Positions 1-8,283 are shown, numbered from the stretch's first letter. The stretch: 64,000 nt of DNA from Roseihalotalea indica (GCF_022458895.1 NZ_JAINFL010000017.1:66439-130438), one strand, 5' to 3'. A program made the numbers and translations. The notes: generated by a model from the letters alone, not told the origin.

Positions 1-443
1 TCTACTGAGATTGGAGGTGAATCATTACCGAAAGACTGGCGTACATACGTTAACACTCCGGCAATTTGCTCATCAGTCAGGAAGCCATGCTGGGGCATAA
101 CGGCATTGTAGGTTTCGCCTTTCACAGTAATTTCACCTTGCAAACCATTAATAATTACTGTAATCAGTGGAGCATTTTCACCGGTTACCCATTCGGTTTG
201 TACCAGTGTGGGAAAAGCACCGGGCACTCCCTGCCCATTCGCCTGATGGCAGGCCAGACAGTATTGGTTAAAAACAGTTTTGCCTACTTCCATCTGCTGA
301 CTAACCTCAGCTGTCATTTCGGTTTCTTCCGGTTCAGAGGTTTCTGAAGAGGCTTCACTGGCATTTTCAGTTTGGCTTCCACCGGAACAGGCGGCAAGCA
401 TCCAAATAGCTGCGCCAAGAAGCATTGAATTTTTCAAGATCAT
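1..443 (-). CDS. c-type cytochrome lipoprotein (3' end outside window)
   Basis: Small mono-haem cytochrome c, probably anchored to a membrane by a lipid and acting as an electron carrier outside the cytoplasm. The reading frame starts at an ATG at 443 and stays open to the window edge. Residues 1-19 form a lipoprotein signal ending in LAAC (Cys19). A Ser/Glu/Thr-rich linker follows (about 20-50). The haem motif CLACH is at 62-66, and the likely axial Met is in VMPQHGF (Met116). The visible 147 residues cover nearly a whole class I cytochrome domain. It lies downstream of, and on the same strand as, the glucose/sorbosone dehydrogenase gene, with a terminator-like hairpin between them. This suggests it could accept electrons from a PQQ enzyme; that partnership is inferred. 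The haem motif and lipobox are seen directly. Confidence 0.9.
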   Translation of the reverse strand, partial: MILKNSMLLGAAIWMLAACSGGSQTENASEASSETSEPEETEMTAEVSQQMEVGKTVFNQYCLACHQANGQGVPGAFPTLVQTEWVTGENAPLITVIINGLQGEITVKGETYNAVMPQHGFLTDEQIAGVLTYVRQSFGNDSPPISV

Positions 444-478
444 GAAGTTTAATTATATAAAGTAAAAGCTAAAAATAG

Positions 479-510
479 AAAAAAGCCTAACGCTAGCCAA
501 GCGCAGGCTT
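479..510 (-). terminator. Rho-independent terminator after the sorbosone dehydrogenase gene
   Basis: On the minus strand AAGCCTGCGCT pairs imperfectly with AGCGTTAGGCTT, and a run of T follows immediately. It sits between the dehydrogenase stop (570) and the cytochrome start (443), so it probably ends or attenuates the upstream transcript. Confidence 0.7.
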
Positions 511-569
511 CAAAGGTCTTTTTAGTATCAAAAATGATTTACTTGAAGCATTAATAGCGTTATAATAGC

Positions 570-1928
570 TTATTTGCCCAGTGATGCTACGGATTGTCCC
601 TGATAGAAAACCCGCCAAATTCTGCCTTTTTGATCATCTGTTATATATAATGAACCATCGGGGCCAATAGCAAGTCCGGTAGGACGGAATTCTGCATCTC
701 CGGGGCTTTCAATATCTCCTCCGGACCCGGCAAACTGATCAGCAAAACGCACATAATCGCCACTAGGCATTCCGTTAGCGTCAAATGGTACAAAGGCAAT
801 GTTATATCCTTTCTGCGGAAGCGGTGCCCGGTTCCATGATCCATGAAACGCGATAAATGCGCCACCCTGATATTCTTCAGGAAACATATCTCCATTGTAA
901 AAAACCAGATCATTGGGTGCCCAGTGTGCCGGGAATGCCATAATCGGGTCTTCTTTTTGTTCACACAGGCCGGCTTCTTCACCATTCCCGCCGTACTCCG
1001 GGGCCAGCATTTTCTGGCTCATTTCAGGGTCATAATAGCAGAATGGCCAGCCAAAATCAGAACCTTCATCCACCTTCAGAAATTCTTCAGCCGGTAATTC
1101 AGCACTTTGCAGTGAGTCAAAATACTCGGGCCATAAGTTACTCAACTGGTCACGGCCGTGTTGCAAGGCATAAAGCCCATCTACATCATCATTCCAGTCC
1201 AGAGCTACAGCATTTCGGATACCGGTAGCATAACGCTCGCCATCCTCCTCTTGGGTTTGTCCCATCTGGTCGGCACTAAACTGCCAGATGCCTGCTTGTC
1301 GGTCTAGCTGCGGACAAGGGTCCTGGCCGGGTGAACCCGGAGTACGCATTTGCTCCTGACAGGCGTTGGATGGCGCACCTACTGTTACGTATATATTGCC
1401 GGAGTTATCAAACGTAAAAGGCTTGGTAGCATGCTGGTTTTGGTTGATAAAGCCTTCCACAATTACTTCAGGCTCAGCCGTGGGCACTAGTGCAGTGTCG
1501 CTGAGAGCCACGCGGTAAACTATGGTGTCAGAAGAGAAGTATAAATAGTTATTATGAATATCGATACCCGTTCCACCATATTCACCAAAATACTCTTTTT
1601 GGTCGGCTCGCCCATCTCCATCGGTATCACGCAGGGCAAGGATTCCTCCCCCCTCTTCCGTATCACGTAGTTTCACATAGATATCACCATTATCACGAAC
1701 CACAATATGTCGGGCTTTTCCTACATTATCGGCTACCACATAGGCGGCAAATCCATTGGTAAGGGTAATGGAGCCGTTATCGGAATCAGCTGTAAGGGCA
1801 GCTTCGGCTGACTCTTCGCCTTCGCTGGAGGTTGAACCACCACACCCAAATAGCATGGTAGCAAGCGCCAAAAGCATTGTAGAACTCATCAGCCACGAAT
1901 GCAGCCTGTTATTTTTAGAAAATTTCAT
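570..1928 (-). CDS. glucose/sorbosone dehydrogenase family lipoprotein (PQQ-type beta-propeller)
   Basis: Predicted extracytoplasmic PQQ-dependent aldose/sorbosone dehydrogenase of the GSDH beta-propeller family. It would oxidise a sugar or alcohol and pass electrons to a cytochrome. The 452-residue protein has a lipoprotein signal with a lipobox ending at Cys29 (LFGC). Propeller-like stretches follow: the ARHIVVRDNGDIYV strand, YATGIRNAVALDWN, a QHGRDQL segment typical of the family, a GSDFGWPFCYYD segment and a C-terminal PTGLAIGPDGSLYITDD blade. Cysteines at about 190-205 and 299-324 could form disulfides. A terminator and then a cytochrome c lipoprotein gene follow on the same strand. Fold assignment is good; substrate and PQQ dependence are inferred from the family. 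Confidence 0.87.
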   Translation of the reverse strand: MKFSKNNRLHSWLMSSTMLLALATMLFGCGGSTSSEGEESAEAALTADSDNGSITLTNGFAAYVVADNVGKARHIVVRDNGDIYVKLRDTEEGGGILALRDTDGDGRADQKEYFGEYGGTGIDIHNNYLYFSSDTIVYRVALSDTALVPTAEPEVIVEGFINQNQHATKPFTFDNSGNIYVTVGAPSNACQEQMRTPGSPGQDPCPQLDRQAGIWQFSADQMGQTQEEDGERYATGIRNAVALDWNDDVDGLYALQHGRDQLSNLWPEYFDSLQSAELPAEEFLKVDEGSDFGWPFCYYDPEMSQKMLAPEYGGNGEEAGLCEQKEDPIMAFPAHWAPNDLVFYNGDMFPEEYQGGAFIAFHGSWNRAPLPQKGYNIAFVPFDANGMPSGDYVRFADQFAGSGGDIESPGDAEFRPTGLAIGPDGSLYITDDQKGRIWRVFYQGQSVASLGK

Positions 1929-2014
1929 CGGTATAAGATAGGTTACGTTAAGACGGTGGTAAATTAATACACTTCATCTGAGAAATGCGAGTGTTCTTTC
2001 ATCTAAAAACAAGG

Positions 2015-2269
2015 TTAATTACCTGAATTCACACTATTTTTAGATTTTGCAGAATTAGAATCTTCAGCAATACGTTCTTGGTTACGGGAACGGGCAATAC
2101 CCTTGAATACTTTTGTTACCACAATAGCAACAATAGCTACAGTAGCAACAGCAGCTAAAATAAGGAGCCAGTTGGGTCCTTCGTTCGGTGTATACGGCAC
2201 TCCGTCTTCAGTAGAAGTAATGCCTTCCTGAAATAATAGTAGTAAAGAAAATAGTGCTAAGGTGTTCAT
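2015..2269 (-). CDS. small membrane protein of unknown function (84 aa)
   Basis: I do not recognise a family. The N-terminus (1-14) is hydrophobic and may be a signal or a first membrane segment. A Pro/Gly/Glu-rich stretch (about 15-32) and a strong transmembrane helix (about 33-53) follow. The tail is basic then Ser/Asn-rich (FKGIARSRNQ onward) and would face the cytoplasm. It is divergent from the DUF748 gene at 2435 and lies 86 bases upstream of the dehydrogenase gene on the same strand. Codon use looks like its neighbours. The ORF could be a real small membrane protein; function is unknown. Confidence 0.6.
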   Translation of the reverse strand: MNTLALFSLLLLFQEGITSTEDGVPYTPNEGPNWLLILAAVATVAIVAIVVTKVFKGIARSRNQERIAEDSNSAKSKNSVNSGN

Positions 2270-2434
2270 ATGTGCTTTGATATAAGTTTGTTTCCAACGT
2301 TAGAACCTTCTATGCCTACGAATGTTCTACTTCCTTAGGGAAATTCGCGTATGATCACTTGACAAACTAAGTTAACATCCCTACTAACCGCTGGTTATAC
2401 TACTTATTAGCAAATTTTTTCACCTACCTGACTT

Positions 2435-3502
2435 ATGAAAAAAGTATGGATCACGCTGGCCGTCATTATCGGTTTTTTTATTGCACTTCATTTTTTGCTG
2501 GAGCCTATTGTTGAGCGGCTGGTCAATAAACAGTTAAATAGCCTGGAACATTATTCCGGTAAGATAGACGATGTGGATATCCACCTTTATCGAGGTGCTT
2601 ATCGTATCAAAGGTATTGAGTTAAATAAACGGGGTAGCGATATTGATCAACCATTCGTAAGCATCGACACATTAGATTTATCTGTTCAATGGGATGCCCT
2701 TTTTGATGGGCGGATTGTGGGTGAGGTGATCTTATCCGAACCGGTGGTAAACATGGTTGTCACTCAGAATGTAGAAGGAGACACCACCCAGGAGCAAACC
2801 GGTACTGATGAAGACTGGACAGAACAGATACAGGAGCTCATGCCGCTTACCATAAACCGGTTTGAGATTAGAAATGGTAATATTACTTATCGAGACCCTT
2901 CGGTAGACCCCAATGTTGACGCTTATCTTCGCAATCTTGATCTGGTAGCAGAAAACATCAGTAATGTCAAGGATAGCGTAGATAAGCTACCCTCATCTCT
3001 GAAAGCTTCGGCGGTTACGATTGGCGATGGCACCATTGATCTTGATATGAAGATGAACCTTCTCAACTCTATACCCGAATTTAAGGCCGATCTGGAGCTT
3101 TCATCAGTTGATCTTACCCAATTGAATGATTTCATTAAAGCCTATGCCAAGTTTGATGTCCAGGAGGGCACTTTTACGCTGATCACTGAAATAACCGTTG
3201 AGGACAAGCAGATTAGTGGATACATAAAACCGTTTTTTGAAAACCTGGATGTATTCTCTCTAAAAGAGGATTTAGATGAAGGCAGTTTTTTCCGGAAGAT
3301 ATGGGAGGCCCTGGTAGGAGCCGGTGCCGAGCTTTTGGAAAATCAGCCTAATGACCGCGTAGCTACCGAAGTACCTATCGAAGGCTCGCTGGACAACCCT
3401 CAGCCGGATGTACCCGCCACAATCTGGAATGTTTTTAGAAACGCTTTTGTCGATGCTATCGAAAAGGAATTTGGCCGTCAGTCGAAAGGTGGTGATGCTT
3501 GA
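2435..3502 (+). CDS. DUF748 / AsmA-like envelope protein
   Basis: A 355-residue protein with one N-terminal membrane anchor (about 3-22) followed by a long, mostly beta extracytoplasmic region. The segment after the anchor (LVNKQLNSLEHYSGKIDDV) and repeated strands such as IKGIELNKR and LDLSVQWDALFDGRIVGEV match the DUF748/AsmA-like pattern. Those proteins are thought to help lipid transport or outer-membrane homeostasis; this role is family knowledge and not shown here. A short acidic Gln/Thr-rich loop lies near 117-130. The C-terminal part (VATEVPIEGSLDNPQPDV) resembles the usual ending of the domain. Two small envelope genes follow on the same strand but have their own promoter at 3564. 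Confidence 0.75.
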   Translation: MKKVWITLAVIIGFFIALHFLLEPIVERLVNKQLNSLEHYSGKIDDVDIHLYRGAYRIKGIELNKRGSDIDQPFVSIDTLDLSVQWDALFDGRIVGEVILSEPVVNMVVTQNVEGDTTQEQTGTDEDWTEQIQELMPLTINRFEIRNGNITYRDPSVDPNVDAYLRNLDLVAENISNVKDSVDKLPSSLKASAVTIGDGTIDLDMKMNLLNSIPEFKADLELSSVDLTQLNDFIKAYAKFDVQEGTFTLITEITVEDKQISGYIKPFFENLDVFSLKEDLDEGSFFRKIWEALVGAGAELLENQPNDRVATEVPIEGSLDNPQPDVPATIWNVFRNAFVDAIEKEFGRQSKGGDA

Positions 3503-3563
3503 CTTATCTCTAGGTATTTCTTTACCCACCGCTGCTGAACCGCTAAACTCTACTTCCCAGATG

Positions 3564-3595
3564 TTTGGGTGTCAGGGTGCATTGTCGTACTTTTG
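3564..3595 (+). promoter_or_regulatory. near-perfect Bacteroidota promoter for the holin-X-like operon
   Basis: TTTG (3564-3567), exactly 20 bases, then TACTTTTG (3588-3595), an exact match to TAnnTTTG. The start of transcription would be near 3602, giving a leader of about 65 bases. That leader carries the hairpin AATGGC-ctgtga-GCCATT (3610-3627). Confidence 0.65.
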
Positions 3596-3667
3596 AGCGG
3601 CCGTTATAGAATGGCCTGTGAGCCATTACGCTCTATTACAACCACTATTTTTTATCCTGGTTAATTT

Positions 3668-4039
3668 ATGAATTACACTACTTCCCCCCTGGAAAAACTT
3701 ATCCAAGATGTTAAGGATTATATAATAATTCAGCGGCAGCTTATTTCAACTGTTGCCTCAAAAAAAGGCGCGGATATTTTTTATGTAATTGTTGCTGCCT
3801 GTGTGTTTGGACTGATCGGGCTGTTTATTGCCATTTTTTTGAGTTTTACGGCCGCCTATGGGATAGCCCTTCTGCTAGATAACACCTTCCTTGGCTTTCT
3901 GATCGTCACATTATTTTATGTGTTACTTTTTTTCATTATATGGTTTAATAAAGATCGCTTTATTAAAATACCCATCCTAAAACTTTTTCTAAACGCCTTT
4001 AACACTTATAAAACACCCACCGATGAGCAAACTACCTAG
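3668..4039 (+). CDS. phage-holin-superfamily (holin-X-like) membrane protein
   Basis: A 123-residue protein with an amphipathic N-terminus (LEKLIQDVKDYIIIQRQL) and two long transmembrane helices (about 39-68 and 75-97). It ends in a basic, cytoplasmic tail. This layout fits the putative holin-X/phage holin superfamily found as stress or envelope proteins in many bacteria. No phage genes are near, so lysis is unlikely. Its stop overlaps the start of the next gene by 17 bases, so the two are probably co-translated. A strong promoter lies upstream at 3564. Confidence 0.65.
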   Translation: MNYTTSPLEKLIQDVKDYIIIQRQLISTVASKKGADIFYVIVAACVFGLIGLFIAIFLSFTAAYGIALLLDNTFLGFLIVTLFYVLLFFIIWFNKDRFIKIPILKLFLNAFNTYKTPTDEQTT

Positions 4040-4406
4040 TCAGGAAGAATACGAACGCATTAAGAACGAATATAAAGCGCGTGCCAAAGAAAAAGAGAAG
4101 CTTCTTAGCAGTGATCTGGTAGCGGTACGTAATGATCTGTTACCCAAATATCTGAAAGGTAAATTTTTAACGGGGTGTGCGATTTTTGCCACTACTTATA
4201 TGGCCGAAGAGCTTATTTTTCGTAAAAAAGTACCCGGTTTAGTAAAGTTTGTGGGTGCGGTATCGGCTACAGTAGCTGCTCCCAAATTGTATCGGTTACT
4301 GTATGAAAACTATTTCGAGGTAAAGTCGGAAAGCCCGTTGAATGAGCCTATTCCGACTCATGAGGAAAGTTTTCCAGTTCCGCCCGAACCCATGCAAGAA
4401 GATTAA
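4023..4406 (+). CDS. unknown protein with central hydrophobic helices (127 aa)
   Basis: No family recognised. The N-terminus is highly charged (about 6-33, a likely helix rich in Lys/Glu). Two moderately hydrophobic stretches follow (about 49-61 and 72-90), and the tail is acidic and Pro-rich. It begins inside the end of the holin-X-like gene (17-base overlap) and so is likely made with it. Pairs of a holin-X protein with a second small membrane protein (YtxH-like or similar) are common in Bacteroidota; that comparison is from general knowledge. Its last four bases overlap the convergent PIG-L gene. Confidence 0.6.
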   Translation: MSKLPSQEEYERIKNEYKARAKEKEKLLSSDLVAVRNDLLPKYLKGKFLTGCAIFATTYMAEELIFRKKVPGLVKFVGAVSATVAAPKLYRLLYENYFEVKSESPLNEPIPTHEESFPVPPEPMQED

Positions 4407-5155
4407 TTCAGATCTTCACTGTTGTACTCCAAATAAACCTCCCAGGGGTTTGCCAGATGGATTAACATCTCGTGATCGTGATCTTTGAATGGGAGATTTA
4501 AACGATGCTGATGCTGACTATCCAGGGCGCTGATCTTCAGATCTACAACTTCTTTTATGTCCAGACGCCATGATTTATGGCGGGTTTCAGTGGATAGATC
4601 CGTTACAATTGGACTGTTCCATGACCACAAGCGATACTCCACGATCCGCAGAGGGTAACAACACTGCCGGGCCGCAGCGCGAACAATCTGCCAGGAAGCC
4701 TGTACATCCCGATCACCCTGCCCTAAGAAAGGAATCAGGATTGTATCAGGTTGAAAGTGCTCTAACTCATTAAGGCACAGACGCACCGCTTCTTCAAATC
4801 CTGGCTGGTCTCGCTGAGGCACCAGGTTTTGGGTAAGATTAAGAAACACAGCGGCATCATTACTAATCCCTACTTTTTCAATTAGCTCATATACTTCAGT
4901 AGGGTCTTCTTTGTTTATATTTGGTTCATCTGATACAGACTCCAGTAAACTGCTTCTACTTCCATCACCAATAAAAAGTACGTGCACTCGAAAACCCATC
5001 TGACGTAACAATGCCATGGCGCCTCCACAGCCTAATACTTCATGATTTGGATGTGGTGAAACCACCAGCGTAGTGCCCCAATCATAAACCTGTGCCGAAG
5101 GATATAAAAGACTTTCGTTTACAGATCTTTGTGTTGATTTTTGTTGAGCAAACAT
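4403..5155 (-). CDS. PIG-L/LmbE-family deacetylase-like protein with altered metal site
   Basis: The 250-residue protein has the PIG-L/LmbE fold signature: TTLVVSPHPNHEVLGCGGAM followed by a GDGS segment. Members are zinc N-acyl hydrolases acting on N-acetylglucosamine-type sugars. The usual first motif is HPDDE; here residues 35-39 read HPNHE, so the general-base Asp is Asn and the second zinc-ligand Asp is His38. The usual distal HxDH motif aligns with GDRDV (147-151), putting Asp148 where a His ligand is expected. The set may therefore be His35-His38-Asp148 instead of His-Asp-His, with no obvious general base. It could be an altered enzyme or a binding protein. It is convergent with the 127-residue gene, with a 4-base overlap. 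Confidence 0.75.
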   Translation of the reverse strand: MFAQQKSTQRSVNESLLYPSAQVYDWGTTLVVSPHPNHEVLGCGGAMALLRQMGFRVHVLFIGDGSRSSLLESVSDEPNINKEDPTEVYELIEKVGISNDAAVFLNLTQNLVPQRDQPGFEEAVRLCLNELEHFQPDTILIPFLGQGDRDVQASWQIVRAAARQCCYPLRIVEYRLWSWNSPIVTDLSTETRHKSWRLDIKEVVDLKISALDSQHQHRLNLPFKDHDHEMLIHLANPWEVYLEYNSEDLN

Positions 5156-5236
5156 GGCAAAAAATTTAAGTAACTACTCTAATCTGAACATGAACTAAAA
5201 AGAGGAAAAGGGAAAAAATTCTAAGGTAGGTAGCGA

Positions 5237-5275
5237 GGACAGTACAAGGCGATATTGCACCGTGCAGCACTGTCC
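5237..5275. repeat. nested inverted repeat between PIG-L and SDR genes
   Basis: Outer arms GGACAGT (5237-5243) and ACTGTCC (5269-5275) are perfect. Inside them is a second perfect palindrome TGCAC-c-GTGCA (5256-5266). No T-run follows on either strand, so it is not a standard terminator. It may be a REP-like element or a structured RNA leader for the PIG-L gene (start 5155). Confidence 0.55.
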
Positions 5276-5406
5276 ATTGTAAAATGAAGGTAAAGATTTC
5301 CCATGTAACATTTTATGGAAAAACCCAAGTAAACATTACGTGCTTCAATAATTATTGAATGAAAATATTCAAATAATAACCTTAATTATATGGCTTAACA
5401 TACTCT

Positions 5407-6225
5407 TTAGGTATTCATTTGTCTGATTTTATCTTTAGAGCGAATTAAAATTTTGTCAACCACTCTCGGAAAAAGTACATTGGCTAAGGCATTTAACTTT
5501 CCCAAAACTGACAAAATCTTTTTAAACTTTCTACGCTCAATCAGTCGTATAATTTCATGGGCAACCTGCTGAGGAGTTTGCGTTTTACGATGCTGCCGGT
5601 CTTGCAACAATAGATATGAGCCATCTTTATTGATTACTTTCTTTCCAGGATCGTTTTCAGTGATTCCGACATACACAATTCCGACGTGAATATTTTTATC
5701 ACTTAACTCCACCCTAAGCGATTCGGCCATTGAAGTGAGAGCCATTTTAGAGGCGCAGTACAGGCTGGTTTCTGGTAACCCCCGGATACCGGCTACACTA
5801 GATATAAACACGACGCTTCCCTGAGACTGGGCTAAATATGGCAAAGCAGCTTTGGTCGGATACAGGCATCCCAAAAAATTAATGTTCATCATCTGCTCAA
5901 ACACCTGAGGTTCTAACTCTTCAAAATATCCCCGGGATGACATTCCCGCATTGTTGATTAGTATGTCTATCTTTCCGAAGTGTTGCACCGCTTTATCAAT
6001 AAGCTCATTAGCTCCATCAATGGTTGCAATATCCGCTGGTACCGATAACACTTCGTAACCCAATGCCTGTAACTCCTGATGTGCTTCCTGTAGCCGACTC
6101 TCGGTTCTTCCATTAAGCACAATTTTACCCTCCTTGTTTCCAATGAGTTTAGCGGTTGCTTTTCCTATACCCATACTGGAGCCGGTTATAATCACTACCT
6201 TGCCTTCTATCTTCTGCTTTGCCAT
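5407..6225 (-). CDS. short-chain dehydrogenase/reductase (SDR)
   Basis: Classical SDR oxidoreductase using NAD(P)H; substrate unknown. The 272-residue sequence shows TGSSMGIG (14-21) for the cofactor, an Asn-Gly-Arg at 38-40 that points to NADP preference, NNAG (91-94), the catalytic Ser in FISSVAG (about 142) and the Tyr-x3-Lys pair (Tyr156, Lys160). The basic C-terminal end (KILIRSKDKIRQ) fits membrane-associated SDRs of the DltE/YdfG-like type. It lies 7 bases after the CPBP gene on the same strand, so both are likely one operon. Confidence 0.9.
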   Translation of the reverse strand: MAKQKIEGKVVIITGSSMGIGKATAKLIGNKEGKIVLNGRTESRLQEAHQELQALGYEVLSVPADIATIDGANELIDKAVQHFGKIDILINNAGMSSRGYFEELEPQVFEQMMNINFLGCLYPTKAALPYLAQSQGSVVFISSVAGIRGLPETSLYCASKMALTSMAESLRVELSDKNIHVGIVYVGITENDPGKKVINKDGSYLLLQDRQHRKTQTPQQVAHEIIRLIERRKFKKILSVLGKLNALANVLFPRVVDKILIRSKDKIRQMNT

Positions 6226-6232
6226 GAATGTA

Positions 6233-6967
6233 TTATCGTCGCGTGAACTTCATTTCCGGGTTATAGTATACGGCCAGGTAATCATTGCTGAGGGAAAGAA
6301 TTACGTGCACCACTACGGCTACCCAGATGGTGCCGGTCGTTAGCGTAATGTAGCACATGAGCAATCCGAACGGGATGGCACCAATAGTTTCCGCCGGGCC
6401 TTTGGGAAGGTGGGTGGTAGAATAGAGAGCGATATTAATGGCTATTGCCGGCCATACGCCCAGTCCACTTACACAGGCCGTTAGCAGAATTCCGCGAAAC
6501 ATTAGTTCGTAGGAAAACAGGTAAGAAATTGTTGCCAGTGCATTCAATAGTATAAGCCGGGTATCCCATTGCTGAACGCGCATCATTGGATAATAGGCCA
6601 AATTATCCGGTCTTTTGGCAGCATTAATATTGATTGGAAAAACTACAGACGCAATCCCCAGAATCCACAACAATGAAACACCAGTATTCTGAAAGTTTAG
6701 GCCATATTCCGATACTGTAAAGGGCAAAAATATGAGCGCAATACTAATGGGAATTACTCCCAGAAAAAGCACCCCTAAAAACTTTTGATATAAGACCCAG
6801 TTAACGGAAGAAGCAGGGTGCGCCCATTTATCGACAATCCACTGTCGAGCTTGCTTTGATTCTGATAAAAACCAGAATGTAACAAACCCTACGGTGAGCA
6901 TTAAGATACTGATGACCGGAGCCGCAAATTCAGGTTTCCAGGCGAAGGATAGTTCTGTATTATTCAT
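6233..6967 (-). CDS. CPBP-family intramembrane protease-like protein
   Basis: Integral membrane protein of 244 residues with about six to seven hydrophobic segments. It fits the CPBP (CAAX protease/bacteriocin-processing) family. The motif-1 region reads SYELMFRGILL (152-162), where the usual form is EExxxR; the first Glu is Tyr153, while Glu154 and Arg158 are kept. Candidate metal residues His186 (STTHLPKG) and His221 are present. Whether it is active is unclear because the first Glu of the pair is catalytic in characterised members. It is the first gene of a pair with the SDR downstream. A -7 element match lies just upstream (6978-6985), close to the chosen ATG. Confidence 0.75.
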   Translation of the reverse strand: MNNTELSFAWKPEFAAPVISILMLTVGFVTFWFLSESKQARQWIVDKWAHPASSVNWVLYQKFLGVLFLGVIPISIALIFLPFTVSEYGLNFQNTGVSLLWILGIASVVFPININAAKRPDNLAYYPMMRVQQWDTRLILLNALATISYLFSYELMFRGILLTACVSGLGVWPAIAINIALYSTTHLPKGPAETIGAIPFGLLMCYITLTTGTIWVAVVVHVILSLSNDYLAVYYNPEMKFTRR

Positions 6968-6977
6968 TGCAAAAGCG

Positions 6978-6985
6978 GCAAAGTT
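6978..6985 (-). promoter_or_regulatory. TAnnTTTG element before the CPBP-SDR pair
   Basis: TAACTTTG on the minus strand matches the Bacteroidota -7 consensus exactly. The -33 site would be TTT at a 20-base spacing. Transcription would begin only a few bases before the ATG at 6967, so the leader would be very short or the start lies further in. Confidence 0.35.
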
Positions 6986-7130
6986 AACAGCTAAGCTGAC
7001 AAATGAAAACTCTGTTTTTGCTCCCTAAGAAAGCGGCTTTGGTTATTACCAAGATTTTAGGTTCTTTTATTTTCTCAAATTTACTGACAAACCACAGACT
7101 CAGAGATATTACCACTAGCAGTTTACTACC

Positions 7131-8192
7131 ATGAAGATAATTATACAGGAGATTGAGATACATGCTGTCATTAAATCAATAGCGCAGCAAATGGGTACCC
7201 GGCAGGTACGCTACTTTTGTGAAGAAACCACCCTGGCCATTCCACCTCGCTATGGTGCGGGCTACATCAAGGGGATTAATTTTATGAATGGCGTTGGACT
7301 ACTCATTTTTAACTGCACATTTAACGAGGAACTAACGCTGCAATACAGCCTGGAAGAATCGCACCCTCTGAGGCTGAAATTCTGCCAGCAAGGCCATTTC
7401 ATTTATTGCTTTCGACCTGATAATCAAACTTTTAAAATTCCGGCTTTACACACTGCCTTCTGTACCAGTACTGAGACATATGACCAGGTGTATACTTTTC
7501 CTGCTAATACCCAGGTCCAGTATACCAGCCTGGAAATTAATCGTAGAGAATACATAAAAAAGATAGAGTGCGACCTGGAGACTCTTCCCAATGACCTGGC
7601 TAACCTACTGAGAGACATCGATGCCATTGACCCTTTCGCCTATGAAAGTGCGTATAGTATTGTGCTGGCCGATGTAGTAAATGATATCCATAACAATGAC
7701 TTAAAAGGCCTCGCTCGTAAAACCTTTCTGGAAGCCCGCTCCCTGGACTTATTTGCTCACATTGTTACCCAGTACATTGATGATTTAAACCCAAAGAACA
7801 AGCGTGTGCTACTACGAAAAACCGATGTTTCATTAATCCTGAAAGCTAAGGATGTTCTGATTGAAAATATCCAGGAAAATATTACCATACCGGAATTATC
7901 CAGGAAAGTAGGCGTAAACACTACCAAACTGAAGCAAGGGTTTAAGAAACTGTATGGTTGCACTATCAATGAATTTGTACGGTATAGAAAACTATCGCTG
8001 GCTAAAGAATTGATTCTGGAAGGCACATTATCGGTTAAGCAAATTGCCGAAAAAGTTGGCTACCGTAATTATGCTTACTTTGCTTCCCGCTTTAAAGAAC
8101 GGTATGGGGCGTTACCTTCTGAATACATGAAAAAGATTAAGCATCCTGTTTCCATGGACGGCATCCCTCAAAAAGAACCTAAAGAGATGTAG
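7131..8192 (+). CDS. AraC-family transcriptional regulator
   Basis: A 353-residue regulator. The C-terminal 100 residues (about 236-335) hold two helix-turn-helix units typical of AraC/XylS: ITIPELSRKVGVNTTKLKQG and LSVKQIAEKVGYRNYAYFAS, followed by the family ending FKERYGALPSEYMK. The N-terminal 230 residues are a sensor region without recognised ligand-binding motifs; this layout is common in siderophore- and stress-type AraC proteins of Bacteroidota. It stands alone, convergent with trmB and divergent from the CPBP gene, so its targets cannot be read from context. The strong hairpin at 8284-8318 follows the stop. Confidence 0.9.
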   Translation: MKIIIQEIEIHAVIKSIAQQMGTRQVRYFCEETTLAIPPRYGAGYIKGINFMNGVGLLIFNCTFNEELTLQYSLEESHPLRLKFCQQGHFIYCFRPDNQTFKIPALHTAFCTSTETYDQVYTFPANTQVQYTSLEINRREYIKKIECDLETLPNDLANLLRDIDAIDPFAYESAYSIVLADVVNDIHNNDLKGLARKTFLEARSLDLFAHIVTQYIDDLNPKNKRVLLRKTDVSLILKAKDVLIENIQENITIPELSRKVGVNTTKLKQGFKKLYGCTINEFVRYRKLSLAKELILEGTLSVKQIAEKVGYRNYAYFASRFKERYGALPSEYMKKIKHPVSMDGIPQKEPKEM

Positions 8193-8283
8193 GCTACGTC
8201 TGCCAATTCACCTTCTCGAGATACAGTATTTCACTGTCTCAAATTAGTTTATCAGACATTATTGCTATTTTTTTTAATAAGGA

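Noticed and set aside
843..1228. Plus-strand frames across the sugar dehydrogenase gene
   Set aside because: Shadow frames of a clearly coding minus-strand gene.
3668..4406. Prophage lysis cassette
   Set aside because: Only a holin-superfamily protein is seen; there is no endolysin or other phage gene.
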